A stretch of DNA of 60,392 nucleotides. Source: Nemertoderma westbladi. Lineage: Eukaryota > Xenacoelomorpha > Nemertodermatida > Nemertodermatidae. The number at the start of each line of letters is the position of its first letter. The stretch's first letter is position 1. The position numbers and the translations under genes were made by a program. This document shows positions 47,153 through 57,304 of this stretch, in pieces. The DNA is taken from positions 1 to 60,392 of the forward strand of contig JAUCBJ010005821.1 in the NCBI GenBank assembly GCA_032718475.1. The letters run 5' to 3'. A model generated the notes under the pieces. That model was not told the origin of the DNA and ran no database searches. It saw nothing but the letters and a program-made list of their open reading frames with translations.

Positions 47153-48304
47153 GTATTATATCAATTATGTATTAGATTAGATATGACAATAATTATTGTC
47201 CACCACACAAAATATAATTAGATTATCACAAAGCTGCAAATACTTGCAGCCATATTAATTAACATTGTATTACACCATGACCCGTAATATACTGTAGTGT
47301 CATTTTCTGATGACACGACCCCCCCCCCCCCCCCGAAAAAATTTATTTTTCTACAAATCTTTATCATATTGTTTGAAATTTGAAACGCAACTATTTCAAC
47401 TCATCGTGGTTGTTACCATGAAGACGGAATTTTCGATTTCGCCTTTAAATTTTTTTTATAAGCTTTTTAAAAAGTATATTTTGCGAAGTCGCACCCGTAT
47501 CATTGCCATTCTTCACATTAGTTATAATTAATTTTTATCATCGTAATCATTTTATATCAATAGAACGCTTGCGTTGCAAGGATTTCAATTATGTAACAAT
47601 ATCTGAATTTCGTTAAGAAGTAGGTGATATTATAGGCGTTCAATAAAGATTGCAAGAATTATTGTTCAATGTAAGCCAGTTATTATCTTTAATAATAATA
47701 CACAAAGTTCTAGAACGTGTTCTTTATTTTATGAGTGGGTTGGCAACAGCAGTATGCCTACAGACCTATAGTTTAGTTAGATAGTTGAGCTGAAGCAGCT
47801 CAAATATTTAACATTATTAATTAATCATAGTAAAAATTATACAATATTTCATTAAAATAAATAGTAAAAGTAGCGACTCGTCAATAATCAATCAATATAG
47901 TAGGATATAAGAAAAATATATAATTTTAAATACAATAAGGGGATATTAATCTCGTCGTGCTGTAACTCTCTGATACCTTCTTCTGATTGGGTTTTAGACT
48001 CATATCTCCTGTTAGGACATTACCTCCTCCGCCTTTCGTTAACTCATCTATATACTTCCATTCCAAAGTTTTTGTTTCCTCGGATATGGTCAAACATTGA
48101 TGAACAACTGGAAAACCACTATCTATGAACTATGTCATGAACTTACGCTGCCTTGACCTAATATAAGAAACAGCTGATGGAATACCACATTCAATATAAA
48201 TAAATTTGAGTTGAGCTGTTAATGCAACTATAATTAAAGATGTAATATTATGGTTTTGTTCTGAAATGGAAAAAATGGGAAAGCGCGTCACCGGGGATTG
48301 AACC

Positions 48305-48350
48305 AGCGCTATACGTACGTTTCGGCCTATCAGGCCTCATCAGTAGCGCT
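48305..48350 (-). ncRNA. Hammerhead ribozyme, minus-strand copy
   Basis: Stem I is AGCGCTA (48,344-48,350) pairing with TAGCGCT (48,305-48,311). The core CTGATGA is at 48,337-48,343; stem II GGCC/GGCC closes a TGATA loop (48,324-48,336); GAAA is at 48,320-48,323. A minimal stem III of two pairs closes a GTAC loop, with predicted cleavage after the A at 48,312. All conserved core bases are present. Confidence 0.9.
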
Positions 48351-48665
48351 AACCAGTTCAGCCACTAGCCCCTTACACTCACACTCCCACCTAATCCACT
48401 TATATTGAATGGGCAGTCTTAAGTTGCATATATTCTATCTCTAACAGCGGACCTAACGGCCTCAAGTATGCTAGAGTGAAACAGGAGGGAAGTACAAATA
48501 AATAAATATTCAGCTCGAGTATTGCTGCCATGTGATATTAATAAATGAGCTGTAAGCATAAAGTTGAGCTGTTAATGCAACTGTAATTAAAGATGTAATA
48601 TTATGCTTATATAGAAGTGGATTAGGTGGGATGGTGAATGTCAGCGCCAAGTGGCTGAACTGGTT

Positions 48666-48711
48666 AGCGCTACTGATGAGGCCTGTTAGGCCGAAACGTA
48701 CGTATAGCGCT
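48666..48711 (+). ncRNA. Hammerhead ribozyme, plus-strand copy
   Basis: Same architecture as the inverted copy: stem I 48,666-48,672 with 48,705-48,711, CTGATGA 48,673-48,679, stem II 48,680-48,692 with loop TGTTA, GAAA 48,693-48,696, predicted cleavage after 48,704. The two copies differ only in loop II, so the catalytic parts are conserved. The A-box-like TGGCTGAACTGG precedes it and the B box GGTTCAACCCC follows at 48,712; a T6 run is at about 48,741-48,746. Confidence 0.92.
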
Positions 48712-49376
48712 GGTTCAACCCCCAGTGATGCGCTTTCTCATTTTTTCAATTTCTGAACAAAACCATAATATTACACATTCAATATAGACAGTATTTATTA
48801 CATGTGGTGCTACGGACTCCGAGAAGGGGTTTCACCATCTTATTATAAGTTGGTAACTTTGAAGGATTTACCCATCCATGATTCACAGCCATAAAAGACT
48901 GAAGCAGCGGCGGCTGCTTCGAAAACTGTTTTCTTCACCCAGAATGGAGCATCCTGATTGTTCTTTACGAACATTGAGAACTTCTAAATATTTCCTTGTT
49001 TCATGGATATATGTCTCTTTTATGTCGTTATTCAACAAGCAAAACGTTCCAGAAAATTGTGTATTTATTAAATATAATACAGTAAAGGGCCTCCAGCGAA
49101 CGATAATTCTTGCAATCTTTGAAAGCCTATATCTCAGCTGTTTTACAACGAAATTCAGATATTGTTACATATTTCTAATCCTTGCAACGCAAGCTTTTTA
49201 ATGATATGAAAAGAATTACGACTAATGTGAAGAATGTCCACGATACGGAGGGTGCGATTTCGCAAAATACACTTTTTTAAAACGCTTATTAAAAACATTT
49301 TTTTTTTTGGGTGGGGGGGGGGGGGTGGTCCGTGTCATTTGAAAATGACTCTATATTACGGGTCGTGGTGGCATAA

Positions 49377-49669
49377 TGAAACGTTTAATCAATTTTAGTC
49401 ACATTTATACTTTAATTTTCGTTTATTTTGGAGTCAAGGTTTAGGCGTAAACCGTAATTAAATGTTTTATATATAACCCTAACCTTGAGTCACTCATAAT
49501 ACTAAGTAATGGAAATATCCGAAATTATACAAAAGTTATTATATTTGAGCGAAAACACTAATAATAGTGGCCGTTTAAATATTTTCCGTATATTGTTAGT
49601 TCGTTTATTTTTCCGTATTGTACAGTATTTAGTATTTTGATATTTTAATATTTTGTTATATATATTTAG
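49377..49669 (+). other. Right end of intron 21
   Basis: AT-rich, nothing recognised. Confidence 0.6.
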
Positions 49670-49790
49670 CCCGACTTATATGGTGGATGATTTATTTGTG
49701 TCCTTTGGAACTGCCCGACCTATCGACACGAAGTTGGTATGGCGTTCTGTAATGGGCGGGGAATATCCTCCTCAAAATGGAGTGTTTGAG
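49670..49790 (+). CDS. Host gene exon 22
   Basis: 121 bp, phase 2 in and 0 out. It reads SPTYMVDDLFVSFGTARP and ends PQNGVFE before GAG|GTAAAC. No cysteines; unrecognised. Confidence 0.8.
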
Positions 49791-50500
49791 GTAAACATGA
49801 ATAAAATACATTGTTTTTACTTTATTTGCCGGTACTTTTACTTTATTTGACGGTACTGTTTATTTAAGTTTTATTTTGATAATGATTTTCCCGAATTTGA
49901 ATTTATTTGATGAATTTATGAATTTATTTGATGAGTTTAAAATAATGAATTCAGAGAAATCTCATATTCATGCGATATCACATTCGGTAAAGATAGTGCC
50001 TGGATTAATTAATTAATAAATTATTCTCTGTAAGTAGGTTCTTGCCCAGGTAAACGGTGGTATCATTATAACGCAAGTATAAGTTCTTGCGCATATTACC
50101 TTTTTCATATAAACTCATTCCCTTGGTGCAATTATTCTTATTAAAGTAGTTAGCAGTTATATTATTTGTTCTTTTGGTGCACATCCTTTTTCAAACTTAG
50201 TTAGCCCCCCCCCCCCCCCCTATCGATTTAGAGTACCGTTTCAACCAATGGGAAGCACGTATTTCCGACAGCTGTACAGAGCCTACCGGTAGCTGCATCT
50301 TACTGCATCGTACTGTCATACTAGTTTTCCTGTTACCGTGCAGATTTAATTTTGTCGTGAGTTGATAAAGGGCTTGTTGCACGAAATATACTCATATCGT
50401 AATATCTTTTTTTAATTCCATTTGATCACAAAGGTACAATAAATAATCTTTATATCCCTGTATATCACAATACTATTACATAAATTGTTAATTTGTTTAG
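49791..50500 (+). other. Intron 22
   Basis: It contains a C tract at 50,205-50,220. Otherwise AT-rich. Confidence 0.6.
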
Positions 50501-50619
50501 GTTTATGAACTTCTATGTCCCAGATATTACTCTGCAATGAGTGACGTCATCCTAGTACAACAATTCGGTTCGCGATTATTTCCACCAATGGCAGCCTTAG
50601 CAATATTCGATAAAAAAAG
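50501..50619 (+). CDS. Host gene exon 23
   Basis: 119 bp, phase 0 in and 2 out. It reads VYELLCPRYYSAMSDVILVQ and ends ALAIFDKK. Phase continuity is the main support. Confidence 0.82.
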
Positions 50620-50918
50620 GTTGGAGTAAATGTACGCAGCAAATTTACGCACGTAAACGCGAAAAGGGGGTCATCGTTTCAGTTCGTTATGCCTCCGCTC
50701 GAGGCTCGCCCCAGATATATACTACAGTATGTCCTAGTATGGAATATTGTTTATTAACTGCGGAATTTTGTGCAGATTTTGTAATGTTTTGTAACGTATG
50801 TATGTAGGTGTACTGTGAGCTGCGCAGTCCGTTATTTTCATACGCATCATTTTCGTGCTCAAGAAACTAAGTAAACTTTATTATATTATTGTATAATATA
50901 ATGTATATTTACGAATAG

Positions 50919-51057
50919 ATTGGATGATTACCGATGTTTACGTGACAGCGGTACCAACGAAGAGTTGCTGATAGAGGATACGGATTACGTAGAAATCGAA
51001 CTCGATGATTTCGATGGAAACGCTTGCAAGATACTTCTAAAAAATTGGTACTTTAAG
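50919..51057 (+). CDS. Host gene exon 24
   Basis: 139 bp, phase 2 in and 0 out. It starts LDDYRCLRDSGTNEELLIED and ends LLKNWYFK before AAG|GTGAGC. Confidence 0.83.
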
Positions 51058-51337
51058 GTGAGCTCTTTCTGGTTGGAAGCTATATTTTTGAGGCCGCAAT
51101 AAAATTGTATATTATTTAGGTAAATATGATCTTAGGCCTGAACCTTGTTTGATGCATTGGGAGCACATTGACCTCTCCTGGCAAACTGCCAGCTAAGTCT
51201 AAAACCCGTACCACACCGCTTAAGGTTAAACATAAAGTATTTTACGCTAAGTGTAGTGTTGTTTTTGAAGAAATTAATACTATTTAATAAACATCCTCAC
51301 CCGGTAACTATATTTTATATATATTATTTCATTTAAG

Positions 51338-51446
51338 GTCTCCTGTACTGGGGCGAGTGAGAGAAAGATGTACAATATTAACCAAGAGAAGGTATTTTAT
51401 ACAACCGGCGTCACCTTGCGTAATATTGGTCCAGAACCTTTTGCTG
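51338..51446 (+). CDS. Host gene exon 25
   Basis: 109 bp, phase 0 in and 1 out. It starts VSCTGASERKMYNINQEKV and ends GPEPFA before G|GTAGGT. Confidence 0.82.
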
Positions 51447-52111
51447 GTAGGTTAATTGTAACTTGCGTAATAACTACTTACATACTTGTGTGTAAAGTAG
51501 CACTTTACAGTGTGATGATCCGAGTGGCTTTGTTACACGAACGAACGTTAGTGAGTGAGTGAAAATAAAGCCACGAGGATCAGAACACTGTAAAGTACTT
51601 TGCAACAATTATGTATGCAGTTTTATTCCAAAATTGTAACATTACGAAATGATTGTACATATACATTATAAGTGATAGAAACTGCACAAATTATATTAGT
51701 TGCTGTCTAAATAAATGTAAAAATGACATAAATTATGTTATAAATAAGTTAGCTTATATTTATCGCGGCGTTTGGAGCCATGTTATAATAATATAGCTAG
51801 GCCCAACTGGTTATTAATAGCTATACCACGCCTACCGGTAGGTAATGCAGGAGGCCTATCTGGCTGTCAGGCAAATACCACCTATTGTTTAAGTGGTAAT
51901 CAATGACGGCGTTAAGTAATGTCCGCTAATGGGACATTACTTAACTACTAACACCAAATACAATACTAAATATACAAGCCAATACAATGCTGTAATGTCC
52001 TCTAAATTTGTAAAATCCTAAATAACAACTCGCTGTTAATACTAACGGCATTGAGTAATGTTACGAATTTGCAATTTTTACAACAGTTCATCTCCAATTT
52101 ATTTAATTAAT
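51447..52111 (+). other. Intron 25 left part with two hairpins
   Basis: Imperfect inverted arms at 51,491-51,531 and 51,567-51,604 (GTAAAGTA...GTGGCTTT) and a perfect 14-bp stem GTTAAGTAATGTCC at 51,911-51,945. Both look like small transposon relics. Confidence 0.7.
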
Positions 52112-52231
52112 ATCACATGGCAGCAATACTCGAGCTGAATATTTATTTATTTGAACTTCCCTCCTGTTTCACACTAGCACACTTGAGGCCGTTAGGTCCG
52201 TTGTTAGAGATAGGATATCCAACTAAAGTCT
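52112..52231 (+). mobile_element. Fragment of the hammerhead cassette spacer
   Basis: Near-identical, inverted match to 48,421-48,541 (CATGGCAGCAATACTCGAGC and GAGGCCGTTAGGTCCG). It stops just before the place where the ribozyme would begin, so it is a truncated second copy of that family. Confidence 0.82.
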
Positions 52232-52649
52232 GCCCACTAAATCATTACTAGAAAGCCAGCAAGCTGGCTTTAAACGAACCTGCCCCTCAAACCTGTACCC
52301 TGAGTGAGCGAAAATGAAAACACGAAAATTACCATCAACTCAACGATAGAAACACCAGCTGCTGGTACTCATGAGGGCCTAGTAAGCTACTACTATTGAT
52401 TGAATGGATAGGCCCAAATTGGAGAGAAGTATATTACTTGCTAAATTTATTACTCTCTCACTCTATTCCAGACAGTAATCAAACATCAACTGTAAGTTAG
52501 TATTACCCCGCCAGCTGAGTAGCTCTTCCCATTGAATCCTATGGGAATATATATAAGGTTACTCACTTCTATGTTAGTTGGGAGGCCAGCTGATTGAATT
52601 GTAAGCACTGGGCCGTTCAAATGTTTTGTAGGTTGATGATAATGAATGA

Positions 52650-52884
52650 GGCGGGGTAGCTCAGTTGGTTGAGCGCCGGGCCTGCAATCTATTGGTTGTA
52701 GGTTCAGCCCCGCCAGGGTCCACTCAGCCTTTCATCCACTGGGGTCGATGAAATGAGTACCAGTTAAATTACTGGGAGCAAAATCTTGGGATAGGAGTAG
52801 CGCCCACCCCTACCCTCGGGTAGCAGCTATCGAAAGAGGAGCCTTCGGGTCGCCTCCGGCTTCTGCCGAGTTTGCTTTTGCTTT
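52650..52884 (+). mobile_element. tRNA-derived SINE with 12-bp target duplication
   Basis: It is bounded by GATAATGAATGA at 52,638-52,649 and 52,885-52,896. The head GGCGGGG...CCCCGCC forms a perfect acceptor-like stem; the A box TAGCTCAGTTGG and B box GGTTCAGCCCC are present. A central part, GGGGTCGATGAAATGAGTAC followed by CAGT, resembles a conserved domain in cephalopod and other invertebrate SINEs. The tail ends in TTTGCTTTTGCTTT. Confidence 0.9.
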
Positions 52885-52896
52885 GATAATGAATGA

Positions 52897-53510
52897 TGAG
52901 GGACCCAACTACACAACGTTTGTCTATAAGAACGGTCTCCTTATAGCCTGCTTGCTGGCTTTTCTAGTTGAATCATATTATTCTGCAACCAATAATTTAC
53001 TCTTTTAGACAAATTTAGTGCGTTTCTTTTGCCGGACTAACATATTTTGGTGACGTTCTGTGCGAGATTGGCGATATTTGAAAAGATTCTGAGGCTCAAA
53101 TATGTTGCTCAGATGACTGAATATCTCAAATAAAAAAGATGGTGCATACTCGACGAGTTGAAATCGGTGAAATTCGACTTTAAATTTTCGAAACCTCTAT
53201 TTTTCAGTGACCCCGTGATCGAAATGCCACAAACAATATACAGTCTTGTGCGCAACCAAAATTTATGTAGATTTTGTTATTAAAATTTTTGCGTACCTTC
53301 GTGAGTTTTTGAGATATTGGATGGTTATACACACATAACCAGATAACCACATCGTATTTTTGAACGGCTCAACTCTTGACAAGAACTACCCTGGCCTATT
53401 AATAGGCAGGTTCGTTATAAATACAATGAGGTAGCGTGATTTATGCTAAACTGCGTAAACAATAACAAGCCTAATGGGTATAATGAGATAAATTTTTTAT
53501 TCACATACAT
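52897..53510 (+). other. Intron 25 middle part
   Basis: Non-coding sequence with no recognised element. Confidence 0.55.
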
Positions 53511-55560
53511 TCATGCTGGCTCGATGCCCTCCCAAACGTGTCGTTGGGGTTGAAACTGACGGACAGCCAGTTCCACGGTCATAGAACCACTGAACCACAC
53601 ACAGGTGACCGATGTGGGAGTCCAGTTCAACTTGACGGCCTGCATGTCTTTCCTGTCTGAGGAGTGCTGGCAAGGCACTCTCGCCATGCGATTTTCAATC
53701 GCATGGTAAGGCGGGCGCTGGCCAGCTGTGGGGTCCTCTCCATTTTGGAACCCTCGAGCCTCTGCAGGAACGACGGCAAGGTGGTCGAAGGGGTGACCCA
53801 TAGTGGAACACTGACTTGGGACGCCACGGCACGGTGGTGGACCCACTCGGGACGCCACGGCACGGTGGTGGACCCACACGGGACGCCACGCACGGTGGTG
53901 GACCCACTCGGGACGCCACGGCACGGTGGTGGATCCACCCGGGACGCTACGGCACGGTGGTGGACCCACTCGGGACGCCACGGCACGGTGGTGGACCCAC
54001 TCGGGACGCCACGCACGGTGGTGGACCCACTCGGGACGCCACGGCACGGTGGTGGACCCACCCGGGATGCTACGGCACGGTGGTGGACCCACTCGGGACG
54101 CCACGCACGGTGGTGGACCCATTCGGGACGCCACGGCACGGCGGTGGACCCACTCGGGACGCCACGGCACGGTGGTGGACCAACTCGGGACGCCACGGCA
54201 CGGTGGTGGACCTACTCGGGACGCCACACACGGTGGTGGACCCATTCGGGACGCCACGGCACGGTGGTGGACCCACTCGGGACGCCACGCACGGTGGTGG
54301 ACCCATTCGGGACGCCACGGCACGGTGGTGGACCAACTCGGGACGCCACGGCACGGTGGTGGACCAACTCGGGACGCCACGGCACGGAGGTAGACCCACT
54401 CGGGATGCCACGGCACGGTGGTGGACCCACTCGGGACGCCACGGCACGGTGGTGGATCCACCCGGGACGCTACGGCACGGTGGTGGACCCACTCGGGACG
54501 CCACGGCACGGTGGTGGACCCACTCGGGACGCCACGCACGGTGGTGGACCCACTCGGGACGCCACGGCACGGTGGTGGACCCACCCGGGATGCCACGGCA
54601 CGGTGGTGGACCCACTCGGGACGCCACGCACGGTGGTGGACCCATTCGGGACGCCACGGCACGGCGGTGGACCCACTCGGGACGCCACGGCACGGTGGTG
54701 GACCAACTCGGGACGCCACGGCACGGTGGTGGACCTACTCGGGACGCCACACACGGTGGTGGACCCATTCGGGACGCCACGGCACGGTGGTGGACCCACT
54801 CGGGACGCCACGCACGGTGGTGGACCCATTCGGGACGCCACGGCACGGTGGTGGACCAACTCGGGACGCCACGGCACGGTGGTGGACCAACTCGGGACGC
54901 CACGGCACGGAGGTAGACCCACCCGGGAAGCCACGGCACGGCGGTGGACCCACTCGGGACGCCACGGCACGGTGGTGGACCAACTCGGGACGCCACGGCA
55001 CGGTGGTGGACCAACTCGGGACGCCACGGCACGGAGGTAGACCCACTCGGGATGCCACGGCACGGTGGTGGACCCACTCGGGACGCCACGGCATGGTGGT
55101 GGACCCACCCTGGACGCCACGGCACGGTGGTGGACCCACTCGGGATGCCACGGCACGGTGGTGGAACCACCCGGGACGCCACGGCACGGTGGTGGAGCCA
55201 CTCGGGATGCCGCGGCACGGTGGGGGACCCACTCGGGACGCCACGTCACGGTGGTGGACCCACACACCCCCAGTCACCTCCAACAGACTCTCATCGCTGG
55301 GAGGCGCGCAGCAGAAGGAGCCGAGCGGGGGAAAAATGAGATATATGCGAGGTGATGGAGCGCGGCCAGATATTCCATCCAGTAGCTTTCAAGACACTCG
55401 GCCGCCCTGGTGCGGAGACTTCCACTTTCCTCCGAGAGATCGGCTCCCGCCTCCACACTATCACGCAGAAACCCCACCATCCTCTTTGGGAACGCCGCTT
55501 CCATCATGGCTACAGCTGGCCCATCCCCAGGCGTCCTCTTTCACTGAGGGATTTTTTTAC
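53511..55560 (+). pseudogene. Retroelement C-terminal coding region split by a minisatellite
   Basis: Before the array the plus strand reads LARHSRHAIFNRMVRRALAS, then EPSSLCRNDGKVVEG and TLTWDAT. After it come AGRRAAEGAERGKNEIYAR, then FHPVAFKTLGRPGAETSTF and LREIGSRLHTITQKPHHPLW. I recognise this order ('EPSGLxRxDGKxPDG...TWDxT...A-E-RK-KYA...F-P-A-ETLG') from the C-terminus of multicopy retroelement proteins in invertebrates. The array starts right at the TWDAT codons. Confidence 0.7.
53815..55262 (+). repeat. 31-bp GC-rich minisatellite, about 47 copies
   Basis: The unit is CACGGTGGTGGACCCACTCG plus GGACGCCACGG. A 29-bp variant lacking two bases is interspersed. Larger blocks (for example 53,870-54,400 and 54,420-54,920) are near-duplicates. 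The unit lacks stops in several frames, which creates long overlapping ORFs on both strands that are not genes. Confidence 0.93.
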
Positions 55561-55789
55561 CTTTGTGTATGTATGTCCTTCCTAATCTTTTTATATGTTG
55601 ATATTATTTCAAAGTTTTTAGATTGTTTTATGCTCAGTATCGGTGCGACTGTAAACCTACTTAGAAAATATTAAATTAATTATTGACATTAAATAATTAC
55701 TGAATTAAACATTCACATACAGTATATCTTAAAACTACTATATAGGCCTACTTAAATCTATATACTAGATCTTAAACTACTATTAAACT
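55561..55789 (+). other. Short non-coding stretch
   Basis: AT-rich, nothing recognised. Confidence 0.6.
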
Positions 55790-56356
55790 ACGTAAGGGAA
55801 AGGCATGGGCAGCCTTGAATAGGCTTTCCAGGATTTGGAAGTCACTGAGAATTAATCGGAAACTTAAGGTCCGATTATTTAGAGCAGCAGTAGTTCCAGT
55901 ACTCCTCTATGGGAGTCCATGCTGGGCTCTAACTGCTGAGGACACCAAATCTCTGGATGGCACATTCACAAGAAGCTACGCCGGGTTCATTGTGTCAAGT
56001 ACAATGCACACATCTCCAACCAGACACTATATAACATTGGAGGTGTCTCATTGGTTCCCCCAAGCTTGACACTAGAACAAAATCGCCTCCGCTTTGCAGG
56101 AAATTGCTTTCGCCGTGAGGTCCAGCCAGTGCATAATCTTGTACTTTGGCAGCCTCATGGAGTGAATAAGCATGGTGGACAGCCCATGACTTTCTTGAGA
56201 CGCATCTTAAAGGACACTGGCCTTGAAGATGCGGATGATCTAGCAAATGTCATGGGTGATAGGGAGTTGTGGCGGTGCAATGTTGTCGATAAGCCGGCAC
56301 AGCTTTCTTAAAAATGCAGCTGCAATGCAGCATGCCGATCCTAGTAGTAGTAGTTA
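55790..56356 (+). mobile_element. LINE 3'-end fragment (family 2)
   Basis: Plus-strand coding LNRLSRIWKSLRINRKLK-like at the start, then NRLRFAGNCFRREVQPVHNL, a stop, and a TAGTAGTAG tail. It ends 20 bp before the acceptor of host exon 26. It is a fourth copy of the family seen at 30.7, 31.6 and 37.8 kb. Confidence 0.88.
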
Positions 56357-56376
56357 AACTACTATTCATTTTACAG

Positions 56377-56583
56377 AATGTAAAACCGGCAGTCGAGAGA
56401 ATGGGATATATAATTTGGAGTTAGACAACTCATTCTCAATATCCACTGTCGGCATAGACAACCATAACCCCAACGGAGCTGAACTTCAAGGACTAATAGT
56501 TACGGCTATTGATACCGAACTGGGGGACGAGCTGGAATGTGGTCGTATTTGGGCGCCTCTGGAATTTGGGGGATTTATAGATG
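56377..56583 (+). CDS. Host gene exon 26, discoidin-like region
   Basis: 207 bp, phase 1-1. It starts ECKTGSRENGIYNLELDNSF and ends WAPLEFGGFID before G|GTATGT. Together with the start of exon 27 it resembles the end of a galactose-binding beta-sandwich. Confidence 0.85.
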
Positions 56584-56966
56584 GTATGTATTCAATAATG
56601 GGGTAAAGTTTTATTATTTGGTTAGAATTGGGATTGGGTTAAAAGTTATATTTTATACTTAGCGGCATTGTGTTGATTATAAATTTAAATTTTCATTTTA
56701 AAATATTTTTTTAAATTCCTTAAAAGTTTATTAATAAGAAAAATATTCTCACACACGGTAGCACTACAAATATAATTAGTTGTCATTTAATTTAATCAAT
56801 ATATCTGCGTTTAATTTACTTAAGTTTGTTTCATTAACATCCTTATGTTTAGATTAGCAACCTCCCTATCTTATCCTACAAGTAACTGCCAAGAGATATG
56901 AGCCTTTGGGTTGCATTCTGTGTTACGTCTTGAGTGATGTAGCCTACGTAAATTTTACTTTTCTAG
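56584..56966 (+). other. Intron 26
   Basis: AT-rich, no element seen. Confidence 0.6.
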
Positions 56967-57304
56967 CATCTGTCGGAAACGAATTTGAGGACATTTTGTA
57001 CGTCAATTGCAAAAATTTCAAAGCCAATAAATTACAGCTGAAAATCCCAAAGCGTACCGGTACCACCACTGTTGACATATGCAAATTATCTGTGTGGATT
57101 TACACACCGGCCTACGAGCTCACCGTGGGTTATGCGGGGATTGAGGGCGAGTACGGATTGCCTATAACCAACGTGGCGCTTCATAAACCCGTTGTCATAT
57201 CGAGTATAGCGGACGGAAGTTCGCCCGAGTTCGTAGTTGATGGCTTCATGGCTATTGGATGGTCTTTCGTGAAGACTCATAACTACCCACCCCACTGGCT
57301 AAAG
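56967..57304 (+). CDS. Host gene exon 27, F5/8 type C (fucolectin-like) domain start
   Basis: 338 bp, phase 1 in and 0 out. The first half ends a domain with TTTVDICKLSVWIY, like the closing 'l-C-E-v-V-Y' strand of discoidin domains. The second half begins a new one: TNVALHKPVVISS, SPEFVVDG, then NYPPHWLK just before AAG|GTTTGT. In the family the next residues are 'VDLG', so the rest should lie in a following exon, not found in the window. Confidence 0.88.

Larger units (their letters stand above)
48199..48773. mobile_element. Hammerhead-ribozyme retroelement cassette (retrozyme/PLE-like)
   Basis: The 575-bp insertion is flanked by a 13-bp duplication CACATTCAATATA at 48,186-48,198 and 48,774-48,786 and interrupts a LINE coding frame. 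Two inverted arms of about 165 bp (roughly 48,250-48,412 and 48,605-48,773) each hold a type I hammerhead between a tRNA-like A box and B box. On the minus strand a full monomer (48,604 down to 48,253, 352 bp) is bordered by a 42-bp direct repeat (48,562-48,604 and 48,211-48,252). There is no ORF. A second fragment of the spacer is at 52,112. Confidence 0.85.
47940..49055 (-). pseudogene. LINE C-terminal fragment, split by the hammerhead cassette
   Basis: Minus-strand pieces read NQDAPFWVKKTVFEAAAASV-FYGCESW (about 48,880-48,960), then VKPLLGVRSTTCNKYC (about 48,790-48,835). After the cassette they resume IECGIPSAVSYIRSRQRKF (about 48,135-48,197) and a basic tail. This resembles the region after the reverse transcriptase in many LINEs. 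Stops and shifts make it inactive. Confidence 0.72.
47278..49376. mobile_element. Composite inverted-repeat element in intron 21
   Basis: Diverged arms at 47,278-47,672 and 49,091-49,376 are inverted copies: both run from ACGACCCGTAATAT-like ends through a C/G tract to GTAACAATATCTGAATTTCG. Between them lies a minus-strand LINE fragment, itself split by the hammerhead cassette. No target duplication was identified for the outer arms. Confidence 0.75.
8986..57304 (+). other. Host gene: multi-exon secreted/ectodomain protein with EGF-like, WSC-like and discoidin domains
   Basis: Twenty-seven exons with consensus GT-AG borders join with matching phases across 26 introns and give about 1,400 codons, open at both ends. 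The first 17 exons are cysteine-rich. Recurrent modules follow C-x5-8-C-x-C-x6-10-C-x-C-x10-16-C, often one per phase 1-1 exon, with EGF-like 'C-x-C-xx-G-Y/F' signatures. Exons 18-20 carry two 'GCW...FGxxGGxxC' WSC-like modules. Exons 21-25 are unrecognised. Exons 26-27 resemble F5/8 type C (fucolectin) sequence. The composition implies an extracellular adhesion or carbohydrate-binding protein; a precise function cannot be assigned. No signal peptide, start or polyA site is in view. Exon 4 has a one-base frameshift. The introns carry nearly all the transposons of this window. Confidence 0.85.

Noticed and set aside
52650-52715. tRNA gene
   Set aside because: The A and B boxes and acceptor pairing are tRNA-like, but the sequence continues into a SINE body and is bounded by a target duplication, so it is a retroposed SINE head.
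53511-55674. Several 300-460-codon ORFs on both strands
   Set aside because: They are produced by a 31-bp repeat lacking stops in many frames. Overlapping ORFs on both strands with only repeat content are not genes.
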